Assembly (NCBI GenBank): GCA_002842755.1
Contig: PHDU01000005.1
Location: 46,280 to 110,279 of the forward strand
Reading direction: 5' to 3'
Length of the DNA stretch: 64,000 nt
DNA from: Bacteroidetes bacterium HGW-Bacteroidetes-1
GTDB lineage: Bacteria > Bacteroidota > Bacteroidia > Bacteroidales > F082
The position numbers and the translations under genes are program-made. Shown in pieces: positions 50,881 to 58,850 of this stretch. Every line of letters starts with the position of its first letter. The first letter of the stretch is position 1. The notes beneath the pieces were generated by a model that had not been told where the DNA came from, did no database searches, and worked only from the letters and a program-made list of their open reading frames with translations.

Positions 50881-53154
50881 TTAACCGAAGTAAACTTTCT
50901 CTTTGTCCATCTTCATGATAAGAGTGCTACCATTCTTCTCATAAATGAACTGATCGCCGCTAACTGTGAAGCCCTCAAAGCTATCACCAGTGATAATCTT
51001 AGCCATCTTCGCGGCGCACAGAGAACCGCGCAGCTTGAATAGCCGGTATTTCACTTCTTTGATCTGCCGAGTGAGCCAGTTTCTTGTAGCGACAGAAGCT
51101 TTTGAAAGGTCGATTTTATCATCAGATGCTTGTTTTGCTACCAAGGCAACAGCGGTCATCATCTTTTGTTTCGGTGGTGTAAGCTTGGTTGTTTCATCGG
51201 CTTTGATGTTGATAACATCTTCTACCTTTGGCATAGTGGTAAGACCCTTGAACTGGAATTCAAAGCTTCTGGCTTCATAGAAGTCACAATCCGCAGCTTT
51301 TGCCTGAGATTTGCCGATACCAGCATATGAACCTGATTTCTCAAGACCATGTTTGGTAAGGATTTCTATCTGTTTCGCTGTTTTACCTTCAAAGATACCG
51401 ACTTTCTTCTGAGCAGCGGTAGCTGTTTCATCGAATTTCTTCCAGTAATAATTGAGAACCTTCTGAACACATTCCCAATCGAGAAGTTCGGCAGCGAGGC
51501 CGAAGATATTCTCAGCAGTTACCATGTCGTTGTAAAGAGAGTTGATAACCGGGAGCTTGGTGAATGTTATTTTTGTAAGAACGTAATCTTCGCCATGTTC
51601 CTTGCTGATTTCCTTAACAAATTTGGTATCTGTTTTCAACAGTTCACAAACTTTCCGCTTCGCCTGAATTGTTTCATACAGTGATTTCGGCATGAGAACA
51701 ACGGCTTTCTTGACGTTCATACGACCATCTTTAATGAGTGCATGGTTTCTGTATATGTAAGAATCAACAGTTGCCGGTAAACCATATTCCTTTGCTTCTT
51801 CTGGATTAATAGTTACAACACCGGCGATCTTGTTTCTGATACTCAGATTTGCCTTGTCCTTGTTGTAAACAAGATCAGAGAATGGAGTGTAAACAGGTTC
51901 ATCAGAATATGTAAAGACATTAAATGACTCTTCTGTCTTTTTACCAATGCGTTCATAGTCTTCTGCTTCCTTGTGGAATGGCATGTAATAAGCATTGTTG
52001 TTCGCCAGAAGCCCTATCAAATCCATTACACAGAAAGCATCTTTGGCTGGCAGATAATTGGCTTTGGCTTTTCCATCAAGCAGTCTTGCTGATGTATTCA
52101 ACGTAGCAGCTTCCAGTTTCTTCTGGTGTTCGCCAGCTTCATCGAAGGTAAACGCTGACATATGGGAATCAATCAGGGCTTTATCACCGATGGTTGCCAG
52201 AACTTCAAGTGAATTCTTGCGGAAGTTGTTGTAATACAAGCCTTGCGCGTAGGCATACAGGAAGTTGGTTATCGTTGGCAAAGCGGCTTCTTCTTTGATC
52301 TGTTTGGAATTGAAATGTTCTCCATTGTATTCAAATTCGAATTCGCCTGTTGATACCAAGAAGAACTGGTTTTTGTTTTTGTCGAGTCGTGATAGGTGGA
52401 ACGCACCAGTTTCCATCTTTACAAACTTCCTTGTCAGGTAAACGCCGATAACATCGTCTGCGTAAAGAAGGTCAACCTTCTCAACTTTACCACCAGAGAT
52501 TCTTTCGAAGTTGTTCTGGAAAATGCTTGAGTATTCACCGATCTGAGAAGAATGTGTAAACACACCAAACTGTGAAAGTGCCGCGAGGTCTTTCAGAAAC
52601 TTTTGATTGTAATAACAAGAGTAGCCAACTGTATTGAACGCGATGATCTTATCAGCAAATTCAGATACAATCTTCAGGGTTCTCTGTTCTTCAGCGTCCT
52701 TGCCCCTTGAACAAACAGCTTCGCCATCGGTAAAGAGGGTGACAGAAATGTTTGGGTTGAGTGCATGAAGCTCATTAACGATTGTTTTAACTTCCTGAAT
52801 CGGGTCACTGAAACAGGTACAACCAAGTGTAGACTTCAGTGTGTCAAGCAAGCCGAGAAGCTGTGGGGTATTCTTTGCACCTTTAACCAGCGTTCTATAT
52901 TGGCCTTCTGATGAGAACCAGATTACAGAAATCAGATCATTAATACTCATCAATTTGAGAGTATCTTTAACCTGTTCTACAAGGCCAGAGATTTCACGAC
53001 ACATCGAACCAGACCTGTCAATTACATGGATGTGGTGGACTGACTGAGCTACAAGTCCTTCAACCACTGTTGTATCTTCCTGATCTTCTTGATTGATCGT
53101 TACAACATTCAACAACTTTTCACCGATTTTAACTTTGTTTTTGTACATCTTCAT
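50881..53154 (-). CDS. von Willebrand factor A-domain protein, 757 aa
   Basis: Residues 35-240 are a vWA domain with an intact metal site: D46-x-S48-x-S50 in HVIDRSGSM, T113 in LGCTCFSD and D143 in LFTDGEAV. The remaining 500 residues are mixed alpha/beta with no recognised motif. Cytoplasmic vWA proteins usually serve as metal-dependent adaptors for AAA ATPases or RNA-binding complexes; no MoxR-type ATPase is seen here. It is transcribed right after the RNA ligase gene from one promoter at 54107, suggesting joint action. Large size makes it one of the biggest accessory genes. Confidence 0.75.
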   Translation of the reverse strand: MKMYKNKVKIGEKLLNVVTINQEDQEDTTVVEGLVAQSVHHIHVIDRSGSMCREISGLVEQVKDTLKLMSINDLISVIWFSSEGQYRTLVKGAKNTPQLLGLLDTLKSTLGCTCFSDPIQEVKTIVNELHALNPNISVTLFTDGEAVCSRGKDAEEQRTLKIVSEFADKIIAFNTVGYSCYYNQKFLKDLAALSQFGVFTHSSQIGEYSSIFQNNFERISGGKVEKVDLLYADDVIGVYLTRKFVKMETGAFHLSRLDKNKNQFFLVSTGEFEFEYNGEHFNSKQIKEEAALPTITNFLYAYAQGLYYNNFRKNSLEVLATIGDKALIDSHMSAFTFDEAGEHQKKLEAATLNTSARLLDGKAKANYLPAKDAFCVMDLIGLLANNNAYYMPFHKEAEDYERIGKKTEESFNVFTYSDEPVYTPFSDLVYNKDKANLSIRNKIAGVVTINPEEAKEYGLPATVDSYIYRNHALIKDGRMNVKKAVVLMPKSLYETIQAKRKVCELLKTDTKFVKEISKEHGEDYVLTKITFTKLPVINSLYNDMVTAENIFGLAAELLDWECVQKVLNYYWKKFDETATAAQKKVGIFEGKTAKQIEILTKHGLEKSGSYAGIGKSQAKAADCDFYEARSFEFQFKGLTTMPKVEDVINIKADETTKLTPPKQKMMTAVALVAKQASDDKIDLSKASVATRNWLTRQIKEVKYRLFKLRGSLCAAKMAKIITGDSFEGFTVSGDQFIYEKNGSTLIMKMDKEKVYFG

Positions 53155-53733
53155 TTAAGAAACTCCTTTTTTAATCCAATTAAACCCAAAATCAGAACGT
53201 TTTATTTTACACATTTCACCATTTTCACGGTGAAAAACAATACCCTCGATTTCGTTATCTCTCAGGTAGTTCTTGATACCTTCGAATGTTCTTTCAACGT
53301 CCAGAACGGTTGCTCCATGCCTTACAAGAACATCCCCCGATTGGACAACACCATCAATGTTGCTTTGGAAGTGTTCGCCAACAAGTTCATACGTGCCATC
53401 TTCGACGTTTACTCTTTTGACGAATGCCTGTATGTGCCATTTATCGGCAGGATTGTTTGGGTCGCACTTTACCCAATGCGGGAAGTGGCCTGTAAATTCA
53501 TCGGCGGCTTCCTGACAAGGGATTGCCCCGACTGGTAACTTTCTTCCCGGTTTGAAGTCATATCGCTTATAAATTTCTCCATCTTTGATTAAACAGCAGG
53601 TACCGTCATATTTCCGGGTTGCCTTACCTTCACCATTTAATACCCATTCACAACCGGCTTCGATTTCTTCTGTAACAATTGGTTTGTGTTTGCCATCAAA
53701 TACACGAACGAAAAGTGTTTTTATCTTCTTCAT
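53155..53733 (-). CDS. RNA ligase (DUF5565/Rnl-like nucleotidyltransferase), 192 aa
   Basis: An ATP-dependent ligase core. Motif I is RKYDGTCC with nucleophile K41; EIYKRYDFKPGR follows; motif IV is EGIVFHRENG (163-172) and motif V MCKIKRSDFG with K176 and K178. The protein lacks a separate C-terminal domain, as in small phage RNA ligases. It would seal RNA nicks by way of an AMP intermediate, for example tRNA cut by host anticodon nucleases. The start is one codon from the vWA gene's unit and AAGG lies upstream. Confidence 0.8.
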   Translation of the reverse strand: MKKIKTLFVRVFDGKHKPIVTEEIEAGCEWVLNGEGKATRKYDGTCCLIKDGEIYKRYDFKPGRKLPVGAIPCQEAADEFTGHFPHWVKCDPNNPADKWHIQAFVKRVNVEDGTYELVGEHFQSNIDGVVQSGDVLVRHGATVLDVERTFEGIKNYLRDNEIEGIVFHRENGEMCKIKRSDFGFNWIKKGVS

Positions 53734-53736
53734 GGT

Positions 53737-54075
53737 TTACCTTGAAATTATAATAGCTGATTTAACAGCTAATTCTCTGGGGATTAAATAGATTGTGTCC
53801 ATGTCCCAAGGATCATTCTCATCAGTTCTGATGTAAAAACAACAGAACGTTTTGTTGATAAGAGTTTCAACTTCGCGATCTGACATCAAAGCAATGTTGA
53901 TATCGGAACAAAGTGCCTGATCAACAGCGAGCTTTCTAAGCTGTCTGGTGTGGCCCGTTCTTGATGCACTTAACACATCATGAATATCATTGTCGGCTGC
54001 TTTAACAGCTTGTGAATCATCAATAACATTCATTGCTTTATCGAAAGCCGACACCCTTTTCTTTTTAACTGGCAT
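53737..54075 (-). CDS. Hypothetical protein, 112 aa
   Basis: First gene of the unit with RNA ligase and vWA protein. It starts MPVKKKRVSAFDKAMNVIDD and has a basic N-terminus, a helical centre (SRTGHTRQLRKLAVDQALCS) and a C-terminal beta pattern (DMDTIYLIPRELAVKS). No catalytic motif is seen. GGAAGG precedes the ATG. Confidence 0.6.
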   Translation of the reverse strand: MPVKKKRVSAFDKAMNVIDDSQAVKAADNDIHDVLSASRTGHTRQLRKLAVDQALCSDINIALMSDREVETLINKTFCCFYIRTDENDPWDMDTIYLIPRELAVKSAIIISR

Positions 54076-54106
54076 ATAAACCTTCCTTATAATAGACTTC
54101 TTTGGG

Positions 54107-54135
54107 AGAATAACATAGGTTCAAATCTTTGTCAA
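54107..54135 (-). promoter_or_regulatory. Sigma-70 promoter for the RNA ligase/vWA unit
   Basis: On the minus strand TTGACA (54135-54130), 17-base spacer, TATTCT (54112-54107). It starts within the last codons of the gene at 54132-54326 and would begin transcription near 54100. Confidence 0.8.
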
Positions 54136-54326
54136 GACTTTTTATTTTTCTTGACAATTTCATCAATCGCACCCAAAACAACATCAAAAGCGTCTAACCG
54201 ACCTTCATACCATTTAATTTGCTTAACAGCATGAATTGTTCGCTTGTCTTCAGGGATTTCAAGCAATTGTTTCAACCGCATTTGGTTGTGTGCAATGCGC
54301 CTTTTGATGAATTCGGTTAAGTTCAT
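54132..54326 (-). CDS. Small helical protein, 64 aa
   Basis: MNLTEFIKRRIAHNQMRLKQ then KQIKWYEGRLDAFDVVLGAI: two helices with basic ends, coiled-coil-like. The start overlaps the stop of the zinc protein gene by ATGA. Function unknown. Confidence 0.6.
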   Translation of the reverse strand: MNLTEFIKRRIAHNQMRLKQLLEIPEDKRTIHAVKQIKWYEGRLDAFDVVLGAIDEIVKKNKKS

Positions 54327-54997
54327 TTCTTCTTTTTATCCGCTGGTTTTAACACTAGTGTTGATTTTAATTCTTCATTCTTTATTTTACCACAAATAAC
54401 ACAGGATAACAAAACCTTCTGGTTCACTCGGATTTCTTTACATTCACCAAGATCATTCGAATAAGTGTTAACGATGTCATGAACACCACCATCTGCTATT
54501 ACCTTCCAATCATGAGCACAGCGTTCACTACTGCCAGATGTTATCCCTTCATCAAGTGTTTTTGTTTCGATTTTACCACACAGTTTACAGGTGAATGTTC
54601 TGAACACTTCACTTCTGAAATCTGCTGGTTGCATTACAGACGCAACCTTCATACGTTGTTCAAACGTAGCATCTTCACCACAAGTTTCATCAAACTTGGA
54701 TTTCTTAACAACATCATTAGTGTTCCATTGATGATTACAAATTCTTCCTTCTGAGTAATTAGTCTGTGTTTTAAACTCTTTTACAGTTCCACAGAAAGGA
54801 CATGACATTACTAGAAGTGATTGTTTGTTGTAATCACATGGTTGTAATGTTTGTAGAATTTTCTCCTTTGCTTCCGGTGTTAATGTTTCGAGCTTCATTT
54901 GTTCTACAATTGAAGGTGTTTCGATCTCTTTAATGATTTCCCATTTTGGGTGTGAACATGGTTTCGGTTCAGGCTTTTTAAACCAACTGTCAAACAT
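54323..54997 (-). CDS. Triple zinc-ribbon repeat protein, 224 aa
   Basis: ATG 54997 (MFDSWFKKPEPKPCSHPKWE) with GGAAGG upstream is chosen over a longer frame that runs through the neighbouring gene. Three related modules of about 70 residues each begin with CSHPKWE, CNHQWNT and CAHDWKV and end with CPFCGTVKEF, CKLCGKIETK and CVICGKIKNE. Each module thus has a C-x-H and a CxxC pair, probably one zinc per module. Internal triplication is clear. Function unknown; nucleic-acid or protein binding is possible. Confidence 0.7.
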   Translation of the reverse strand: MFDSWFKKPEPKPCSHPKWEIIKEIETPSIVEQMKLETLTPEAKEKILQTLQPCDYNKQSLLVMSCPFCGTVKEFKTQTNYSEGRICNHQWNTNDVVKKSKFDETCGEDATFEQRMKVASVMQPADFRSEVFRTFTCKLCGKIETKTLDEGITSGSSERCAHDWKVIADGGVHDIVNTYSNDLGECKEIRVNQKVLLSCVICGKIKNEELKSTLVLKPADKKKK

Positions 54998-54998
54998 T

Positions 54999-55280
54999 TT
55001 AATTACCTTCCTTTTCAGCAACGACTTTTTGAAGCAATTCAAACTTCTTTTCAACAACCGTTGGTGTATAGGTAGCCAAATCATTGTCTACAAGCGTTTG
55101 TCTTAACAAATTGATTTCTGTTTCATCTATTTTAGGTAAATTTCCAAGATGAATCCCTATTGTTATATTTGTAGCGATAATTATTAATAATATAACTAGT
55201 ACAAGCTCCGTTGCCTCATTAATAACAGCAATAAATGCAATGAAACCAAGAATCGCACAGATTATTAGAGCTGCAATCAT
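54999..55280 (-). CDS. Small membrane protein with two helices, 93 aa
   Basis: ATG 55280 overlaps the upstream stop (ATGA). Two hydrophobic segments at about 2-19 (IAALIICAILGFIAFIAVI) and 25-42 (ELVLVILLIIIATNITIG) are followed by an acidic then neutral cytoplasmic tail. A holin-like role is possible but it is far from the lysis cassette; superinfection exclusion is another option. Confidence 0.62.
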   Translation of the reverse strand: MIAALIICAILGFIAFIAVINEATELVLVILLIIIATNITIGIHLGNLPKIDETEINLLRQTLVDNDLATYTPTVVEKKFELLQKVVAEKEGN

Positions 55281-55531
55281 TTTATACCCCACTTTTTCAT
55301 GTAATATTCGATGAATTCTTCTGAGAATGCCGACACCCAACCACATTCGCAAACAAACTGTTTCTTTGTTTTATCAAATTTTGTCCTTATCGTTCCTTTA
55401 TGGCAAGTCTCACTACCACAATATGGTGTGTAAAAAGCTACATTCATCAGATTATTCCTAACGATATAATTTTCACAATGAACTAATTTACAAGAACCAC
55501 CGTGTATTTTTTGGCAATCTGGGTAATTCAT
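55277..55531 (-). CDS. Cysteine-rich small protein, 84 aa
   Basis: Cysteines cluster in DCQKIHGGSCKLVHC (5-19), YCGSETCHKG (38-47) and FVCECGW (59-65), fitting two metal sites. The end is helical (EFIEYYMKKWGIK). ATGA overlaps on both sides show translational coupling. Function unknown. Confidence 0.6.
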   Translation of the reverse strand: MNYPDCQKIHGGSCKLVHCENYIVRNNLMNVAFYTPYCGSETCHKGTIRTKFDKTKKQFVCECGWVSAFSEEFIEYYMKKWGIK

Positions 55532-55695
55532 TTACATTCTCCACGATTATTCAGTTTGTTGATGACCTGTTCAACATATTTTTTAAGAGCTTGGTAATTT
55601 CTGAACTCTCCCTGCATACCATTTTGTTGCAACAGAGAAACAATGCCTGCGACAGAAACACATTTATCTTTCCATTGTTTTATAAGGTTTTCCAT
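55528..55695 (-). CDS. Small helical protein, 55 aa
   Basis: ATG 55695 (MENLIKQWKDKCVSVAGIVS) opens a frame to TGA 55528, which overlaps the next start by ATGA. Helical with a central LLQQNGMQGEFRNYQ. It begins one base after the HAD gene's stop. Unknown function. Confidence 0.6.
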   Translation of the reverse strand: MENLIKQWKDKCVSVAGIVSLLQQNGMQGEFRNYQALKKYVEQVINKLNNRGECK

Positions 55696-56016
55696 TTATA
55701 CCACATCCGGCCACGGCTGATTTGTAAAACGACGATTAATATAGATTTGGTTATCATCATACAATATTCTTGGCGATGATTTACCAAATAGGATCGTGTG
55801 AAATATACCAAGATCGTCCAGTTCTTTACATATTGTTTCTTTGGTTCTTTCCATACTCCATTCTGTGTTGTTATCCTGTGCGCCACGCATTGTAATTAAC
55901 ACAATATCATGACCATGTTTCCCCAACTCAACCAACATTTCCTTTGCGCCGGGTAGCCATTTGTTTGTATGCCATTCAACGAGAGTTCCATCAATGTCGA
56001 AGATATGTGTAGCCAT
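55696..56016 (-). CDS. HAD-superfamily phosphatase, 106 aa
   Basis: HAD motif I is IFDIDGTLVEW with nucleophile D7 and D9; motif II is VLITMRG; KSSPRILYDDNQIYINRR includes the likely motif III/IV acidic pair. There is no cap domain, so the active site is open to larger substrates such as nucleic-acid 5' or 3' ends or phospho-proteins, comparable to polynucleotide kinase phosphatase domains. It might clean RNA or DNA ends for the ligase, which is speculative. Confidence 0.75.
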   Translation of the reverse strand: MATHIFDIDGTLVEWHTNKWLPGAKEMLVELGKHGHDIVLITMRGAQDNNTEWSMERTKETICKELDDLGIFHTILFGKSSPRILYDDNQIYINRRFTNQPWPDVV

Positions 56017-56276
56017 TATTTCTTCTTACCTTCAATGAATTTTATCTGAATTTTCTTACCCATTGTATGCGCGATACGAACAATCATATTCAATGATGGG
56101 ATTCTTGCACCGATTAATATCTGGTGTAAATACATCCGATGTATTCCAAGAAATGCGGCCATTGCTGGTTTGGATAATTTATGCTCTTCCATGTAAATAG
56201 CGATATATTCAGCTATTTCAATAACTAAATCGAAAGAAGTCTGGTGTTCTACATTCTTTATCATATCTTTAATCAT
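56016..56276 (-). CDS. XRE-family helix-turn-helix regulator, 86 aa
   Basis: AEYIAIYMEEHKLSKPAMAA FLGIHRMYLHQIL in two parts gives the Cro/CI-type helix-turn-helix (about 33-60), followed by PSLNMIVRIAHTMGKKIQI, typical of small HTH_3 or HigA-like proteins. Could be a lysogeny or copy-number regulator of a phage-plasmid. No toxin partner is next to it; the neighbouring HAD gene does not look like one. Confidence 0.75.
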   Translation of the reverse strand: MIKDMIKNVEHQTSFDLVIEIAEYIAIYMEEHKLSKPAMAAFLGIHRMYLHQILIGARIPSLNMIVRIAHTMGKKIQIKFIEGKKK

Positions 56277-56277
56277 T

Positions 56278-56460
56278 TCATTCTTCCTTTACCAAATCAG
56301 CTCCACAAACAGGACATTTGATCTTAGGAACGTATTTATCACCATCCCAGAATGCATGATTTACATTGATTTCCTGTGTATCATGATCTGTTATATCTGG
56401 GAAGTTGATTGCATCTTGGTTAAAGACAACACCACAACGATTACATGATATAAGTTTCAT
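56278..56460 (-). CDS. Small zinc-ribbon protein, 60 aa
   Basis: CNRCGVVFN (6-14) and CPVCGADLV (49-57) form a complete four-cysteine zinc ribbon. Overlaps its upstream neighbour by ATGA. Function unknown. Confidence 0.62.
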   Translation of the reverse strand: MKLISCNRCGVVFNQDAINFPDITDHDTQEINVNHAFWDGDKYVPKIKCPVCGADLVKEE

Positions 56461-56720
56461 TTATACCTTCCTTCTTCGATGTCTTTTACAAGTTTCCTTG
56501 CATAATCCAACTTGATTAAGTGAGCATCTTCCATTGAGTTACGATCGGAAGTTATTCGACAAAACTCTTTACCGATTTCCAGTTCAAGAGCTTCGATGTT
56601 TGCTATATACCCAAGACATTCATCATTTGTGTGTTTACGAACATATTCTGTCATTAGATTGTGTAGGTACCCACATGTTTTAATTAGTGTTTTGATTGTT
56701 GTAAGATCAATTTTATTCAC
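56457..56720 (-). CDS. Hypothetical helical protein, 87 aa, GTG start
   Basis: A GTG at 56720 is taken as start because GGAG lies five bases upstream; an in-frame ATG eight codons earlier has no ribosome site. The product, from VNKIDLTTIKTLIKTCGYLH to KDIEEGRYK, is helical and acidic. It overlaps the previous gene by eight bases. Confidence 0.58.
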   Translation of the reverse strand: MNKIDLTTIKTLIKTCGYLHNLMTEYVRKHTNDECLGYIANIEALELEIGKEFCRITSDRNSMEDAHLIKLDYARKLVKDIEEGRYK

Positions 56721-56934
56721 GTTGTTGTCTCCATATTTTATCATAGTTTATAGGCGATAATTCAAATTTGTATGGTGGTTTAAGACCCATTCGTTCTACA
56801 AACGCAGTTATGTTATAAACAGACACATGAAATCCGGTTTGTGAACCTTTTGGTGTAACGTAGACTCTCCACATGTCGTTTCTACGTTTACGATTAAGCC
56901 TCATTCTTCTCATGAATCGTTTTATACAGTTCAT
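56713..56934 (-). CDS. Basic hypothetical protein, 73 aa
   Basis: N-terminus is strongly basic (KRFMRRMRLNRKRRNDMWRV), followed by a beta-like part (QTGFHVSVYNITAFVER). The basic arm could bind nucleic acid. ATGA overlap with the 84-residue gene upstream. Confidence 0.57.
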   Translation of the reverse strand: MNCIKRFMRRMRLNRKRRNDMWRVYVTPKGSQTGFHVSVYNITAFVERMGLKPPYKFELSPINYDKIWRQQRE

Positions 56935-57185
56935 TTAATAATTTCCTTTTCAATTGTTGTCTTTACGAGGTTAATTGGTTTGTTGGGTTCAATAAAGCCA
57001 TAACATCCTTGGTTTGCAAACTGTTCTCTTAACCAATCCATTTTTCGTTCAGATTTACCATTTACAATCTTACAAATTCTTTTATACATTTTAAGTGCTT
57101 CATCATATGAGTCATATTGGAAATGAGGTTTACATCTTTCCTCGTAATGATGAAACGTAAATTCAATTGTATAAAATATTTTCAT
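56931..57185 (-). CDS. Hypothetical protein, 84 aa
   Basis: MKIFYTIEFTFHHYEERCKP, then SYDEALKMYKRICKIVNGKS: one beta strand, one helix, then a mixed tail. No motif recognised. It lies two bases from the stop of the 233-residue gene. Confidence 0.58.
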   Translation of the reverse strand: MKIFYTIEFTFHHYEERCKPHFQYDSYDEALKMYKRICKIVNGKSERKMDWLREQFANQGCYGFIEPNKPINLVKTTIEKEIIK

Positions 57186-57186
57186 T

Positions 57187-57888
57187 TTATTTCCCTTTGT
57201 AAAATCTGATCTTCTTAGGAACTAATGGTTTTACCCAATCATTCGCAATTGTTGTAAAACCACCAGTTTCCGTTTCGCCCATTTGGAAGATTGACCAACC
57301 AGCACCGGATTTGCTCTCAAAGAACCAACCAGCAAAAATACCAATTGATGGTGCAGCTTCCAGATAGTTAAACCAATATGTCTTTTTATATTGTCTTGGT
57401 GTTTGGTATTGATGTTGGAACATACCTCTTTCATCTATATCAAATTCGATGAACCCCGATTCTTTCTCTTTTAATATATCTTCTGGTATTGTGTAAACAA
57501 GTCCATCAAAAAAGACATCACATGGATTATACCAACTATAACCATCCTGATGTAATATGAGTGCATTTGTAGGATTCCTTTTCAACCACAACCGACATTC
57601 AAGTGGAGCATGTTTAAATACTCTCATCTCTTTGCGGTTGTTTACCCAGTATTGAATAATTTCTTTCTCGGTCATTTGTTTAGTTTCCATTTTAATCTCC
57701 CTTTTATACAATTTGAAATGATATCCTTGGTGATGTTTTACACATAAACCAGCATGAAATTGGCAATCACCTAAACTTCCGTTACCCCGGAAATCACAGT
57801 CAGGACACGCGGCTGATAGATAATCTACCTTTTCTTTTGTGTAGAATTTTCCATTGTGTTTGTAAATGTTATCTCTAATGTGTATCAT
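57187..57888 (-). CDS. Two-part hypothetical protein, 233 aa, with likely internal start
   Basis: Residues 1-66 carry a zinc-like group (CPDCDFRG, CQFHAGLC) and are joined to a separate 167-residue part starting METKQMTEKEIIQYWVNNRK. The ATG of that part, at 57690, has GGGAG six or so bases upstream, so it can be made alone. The second part has a domain with LECRLWLKRNPTNALILHQD and a Trp/Gly-rich end (GAGWSIFQMGETETGGFTTI). Either a fusion of two small genes or one gene with two products. Unknown function. Confidence 0.6.
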   Translation of the reverse strand: MIHIRDNIYKHNGKFYTKEKVDYLSAACPDCDFRGNGSLGDCQFHAGLCVKHHQGYHFKLYKREIKMETKQMTEKEIIQYWVNNRKEMRVFKHAPLECRLWLKRNPTNALILHQDGYSWYNPCDVFFDGLVYTIPEDILKEKESGFIEFDIDERGMFQHQYQTPRQYKKTYWFNYLEAAPSIGIFAGWFFESKSGAGWSIFQMGETETGGFTTIANDWVKPLVPKKIRFYKGK

Positions 57889-58180
57889 TTTCTTTTCTCC
57901 ATGTTTCTATAAATTCATTTACACTGGATGCTTGAATTTCGCCATCAACACCACAGATATACCCCTCTTCATAATATTCTTTTGCTAATTCAAGTGCCAT
58001 TTTCTGAACATCTTCGATTGTCATTGTTTTGAGTTTTTCTTTCTCATGTTTGGTTGTAATCTTTTCCTTTTCTGCCAACAAGGAAGCTAATCTTATACGC
58101 TCTTTATTAGCATATTCAAGCTGCTGTTCAATGGTTAAATCTTTGATCGTTTGAATCCGGTTATCAATGTTGTCTGTCAT
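57875..58180 (-). CDS. Coiled-coil hypothetical protein, 101 aa
   Basis: MTDNIDNRIQTIKDLTIEQQ then a charged helix (LLAEKEKITTKHEKEKLKTM) and a C-terminal part (YYEEGYICGVDGEIQASSVN). It overlaps both neighbours by a few bases. No family recognised. Confidence 0.58.
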   Translation of the reverse strand: MTDNIDNRIQTIKDLTIEQQLEYANKERIRLASLLAEKEKITTKHEKEKLKTMTIEDVQKMALELAKEYYEEGYICGVDGEIQASSVNEFIETWRKENDTH

Positions 58181-58671
58181 TTTCTTAACGCCTTTTTGAT
58201 TTCGTCAAAATTAATTGGTGTGTAATTTATCTGTTCAACTGAAGCATTGAAGTAATTACCACCAACCATTTGCTTACTATGTATATGCCCATGAATGTTT
58301 GCGTAAGGCATATGGTCGTTTAAGTAAATAGGGGCATGGCTACATATGTAAAAGTCATCGACAATTATTGGGTATTTTGACACTAGTTCGAAACCAAGAC
58401 GTAAATAATCAGAAATTGTTTGGTTGTCATGATTACCAATTATTAGGTATTTTCGACCTTTTAACTTCGCTAATAATTCTTTTATTTTATGAACTGGTAA
58501 ACCACGAACAAAATCACCAAGAACGAATATTTGATCTCGTTCCCTTACAGTTTTATTCCAATTATGAACAAGAACAATTTCCATGTTTTCAGCGTCGATA
58601 AATGGTCTGTTTTCGTATTTGATGATATCTTCATCATTAAAGTGTGTGTCAGATATAAAAAATCTTTTCAT
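58177..58671 (-). CDS. Calcineurin-like metallophosphoesterase, 164 aa
   Basis: Metal ligands are in order: D8 and H10 (FISDTHFND), D53 (VLGDFVRG), N80-H81-D82 (IIGNHDN), H112 (CSHAPI), H127 and H129 (IHGHIHSK). This is the complete motif set of small phage and bacterial metallophosphoesterases of about 165-180 residues. It would hydrolyse phosphomonoesters or cyclic/di-ester bonds; substrate unknown. Overlap by ATGA with both flanking genes. Confidence 0.85.
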   Translation of the reverse strand: MKRFFISDTHFNDEDIIKYENRPFIDAENMEIVLVHNWNKTVRERDQIFVLGDFVRGLPVHKIKELLAKLKGRKYLIIGNHDNQTISDYLRLGFELVSKYPIIVDDFYICSHAPIYLNDHMPYANIHGHIHSKQMVGGNYFNASVEQINYTPINFDEIKKALRK

Positions 58672-58850
58672 TTCACAACCTCAGCAATATACGTAATATT
58701 TTCAGAGAACCAAATACATTGGAAGATAGTCAACACCAGATTTAACAACATTGTCAGAAGCGCGATGATACGTGCTTTATGATCAGTTGCCATCATTAAA
58801 TATGCCAAACAGAAACCAAAACAAGCAGAACAGATAACAATATGTATCAT
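58668..58850 (-). CDS. Small two-helix membrane protein, 60 aa
   Basis: Two hydrophobic segments at about 3-20 (HIVICSACFGFCLAYLMM) and 27-48 (ARIIALLTMLLNLVLTIFQC) joined by a short charged loop. Same style as the 93-residue membrane protein at 54999. Could act in membrane defence or holin control; nothing specific is visible. Confidence 0.6.
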   Translation of the reverse strand: MIHIVICSACFGFCLAYLMMATDHKARIIALLTMLLNLVLTIFQCIWFSENITYIAEVVK

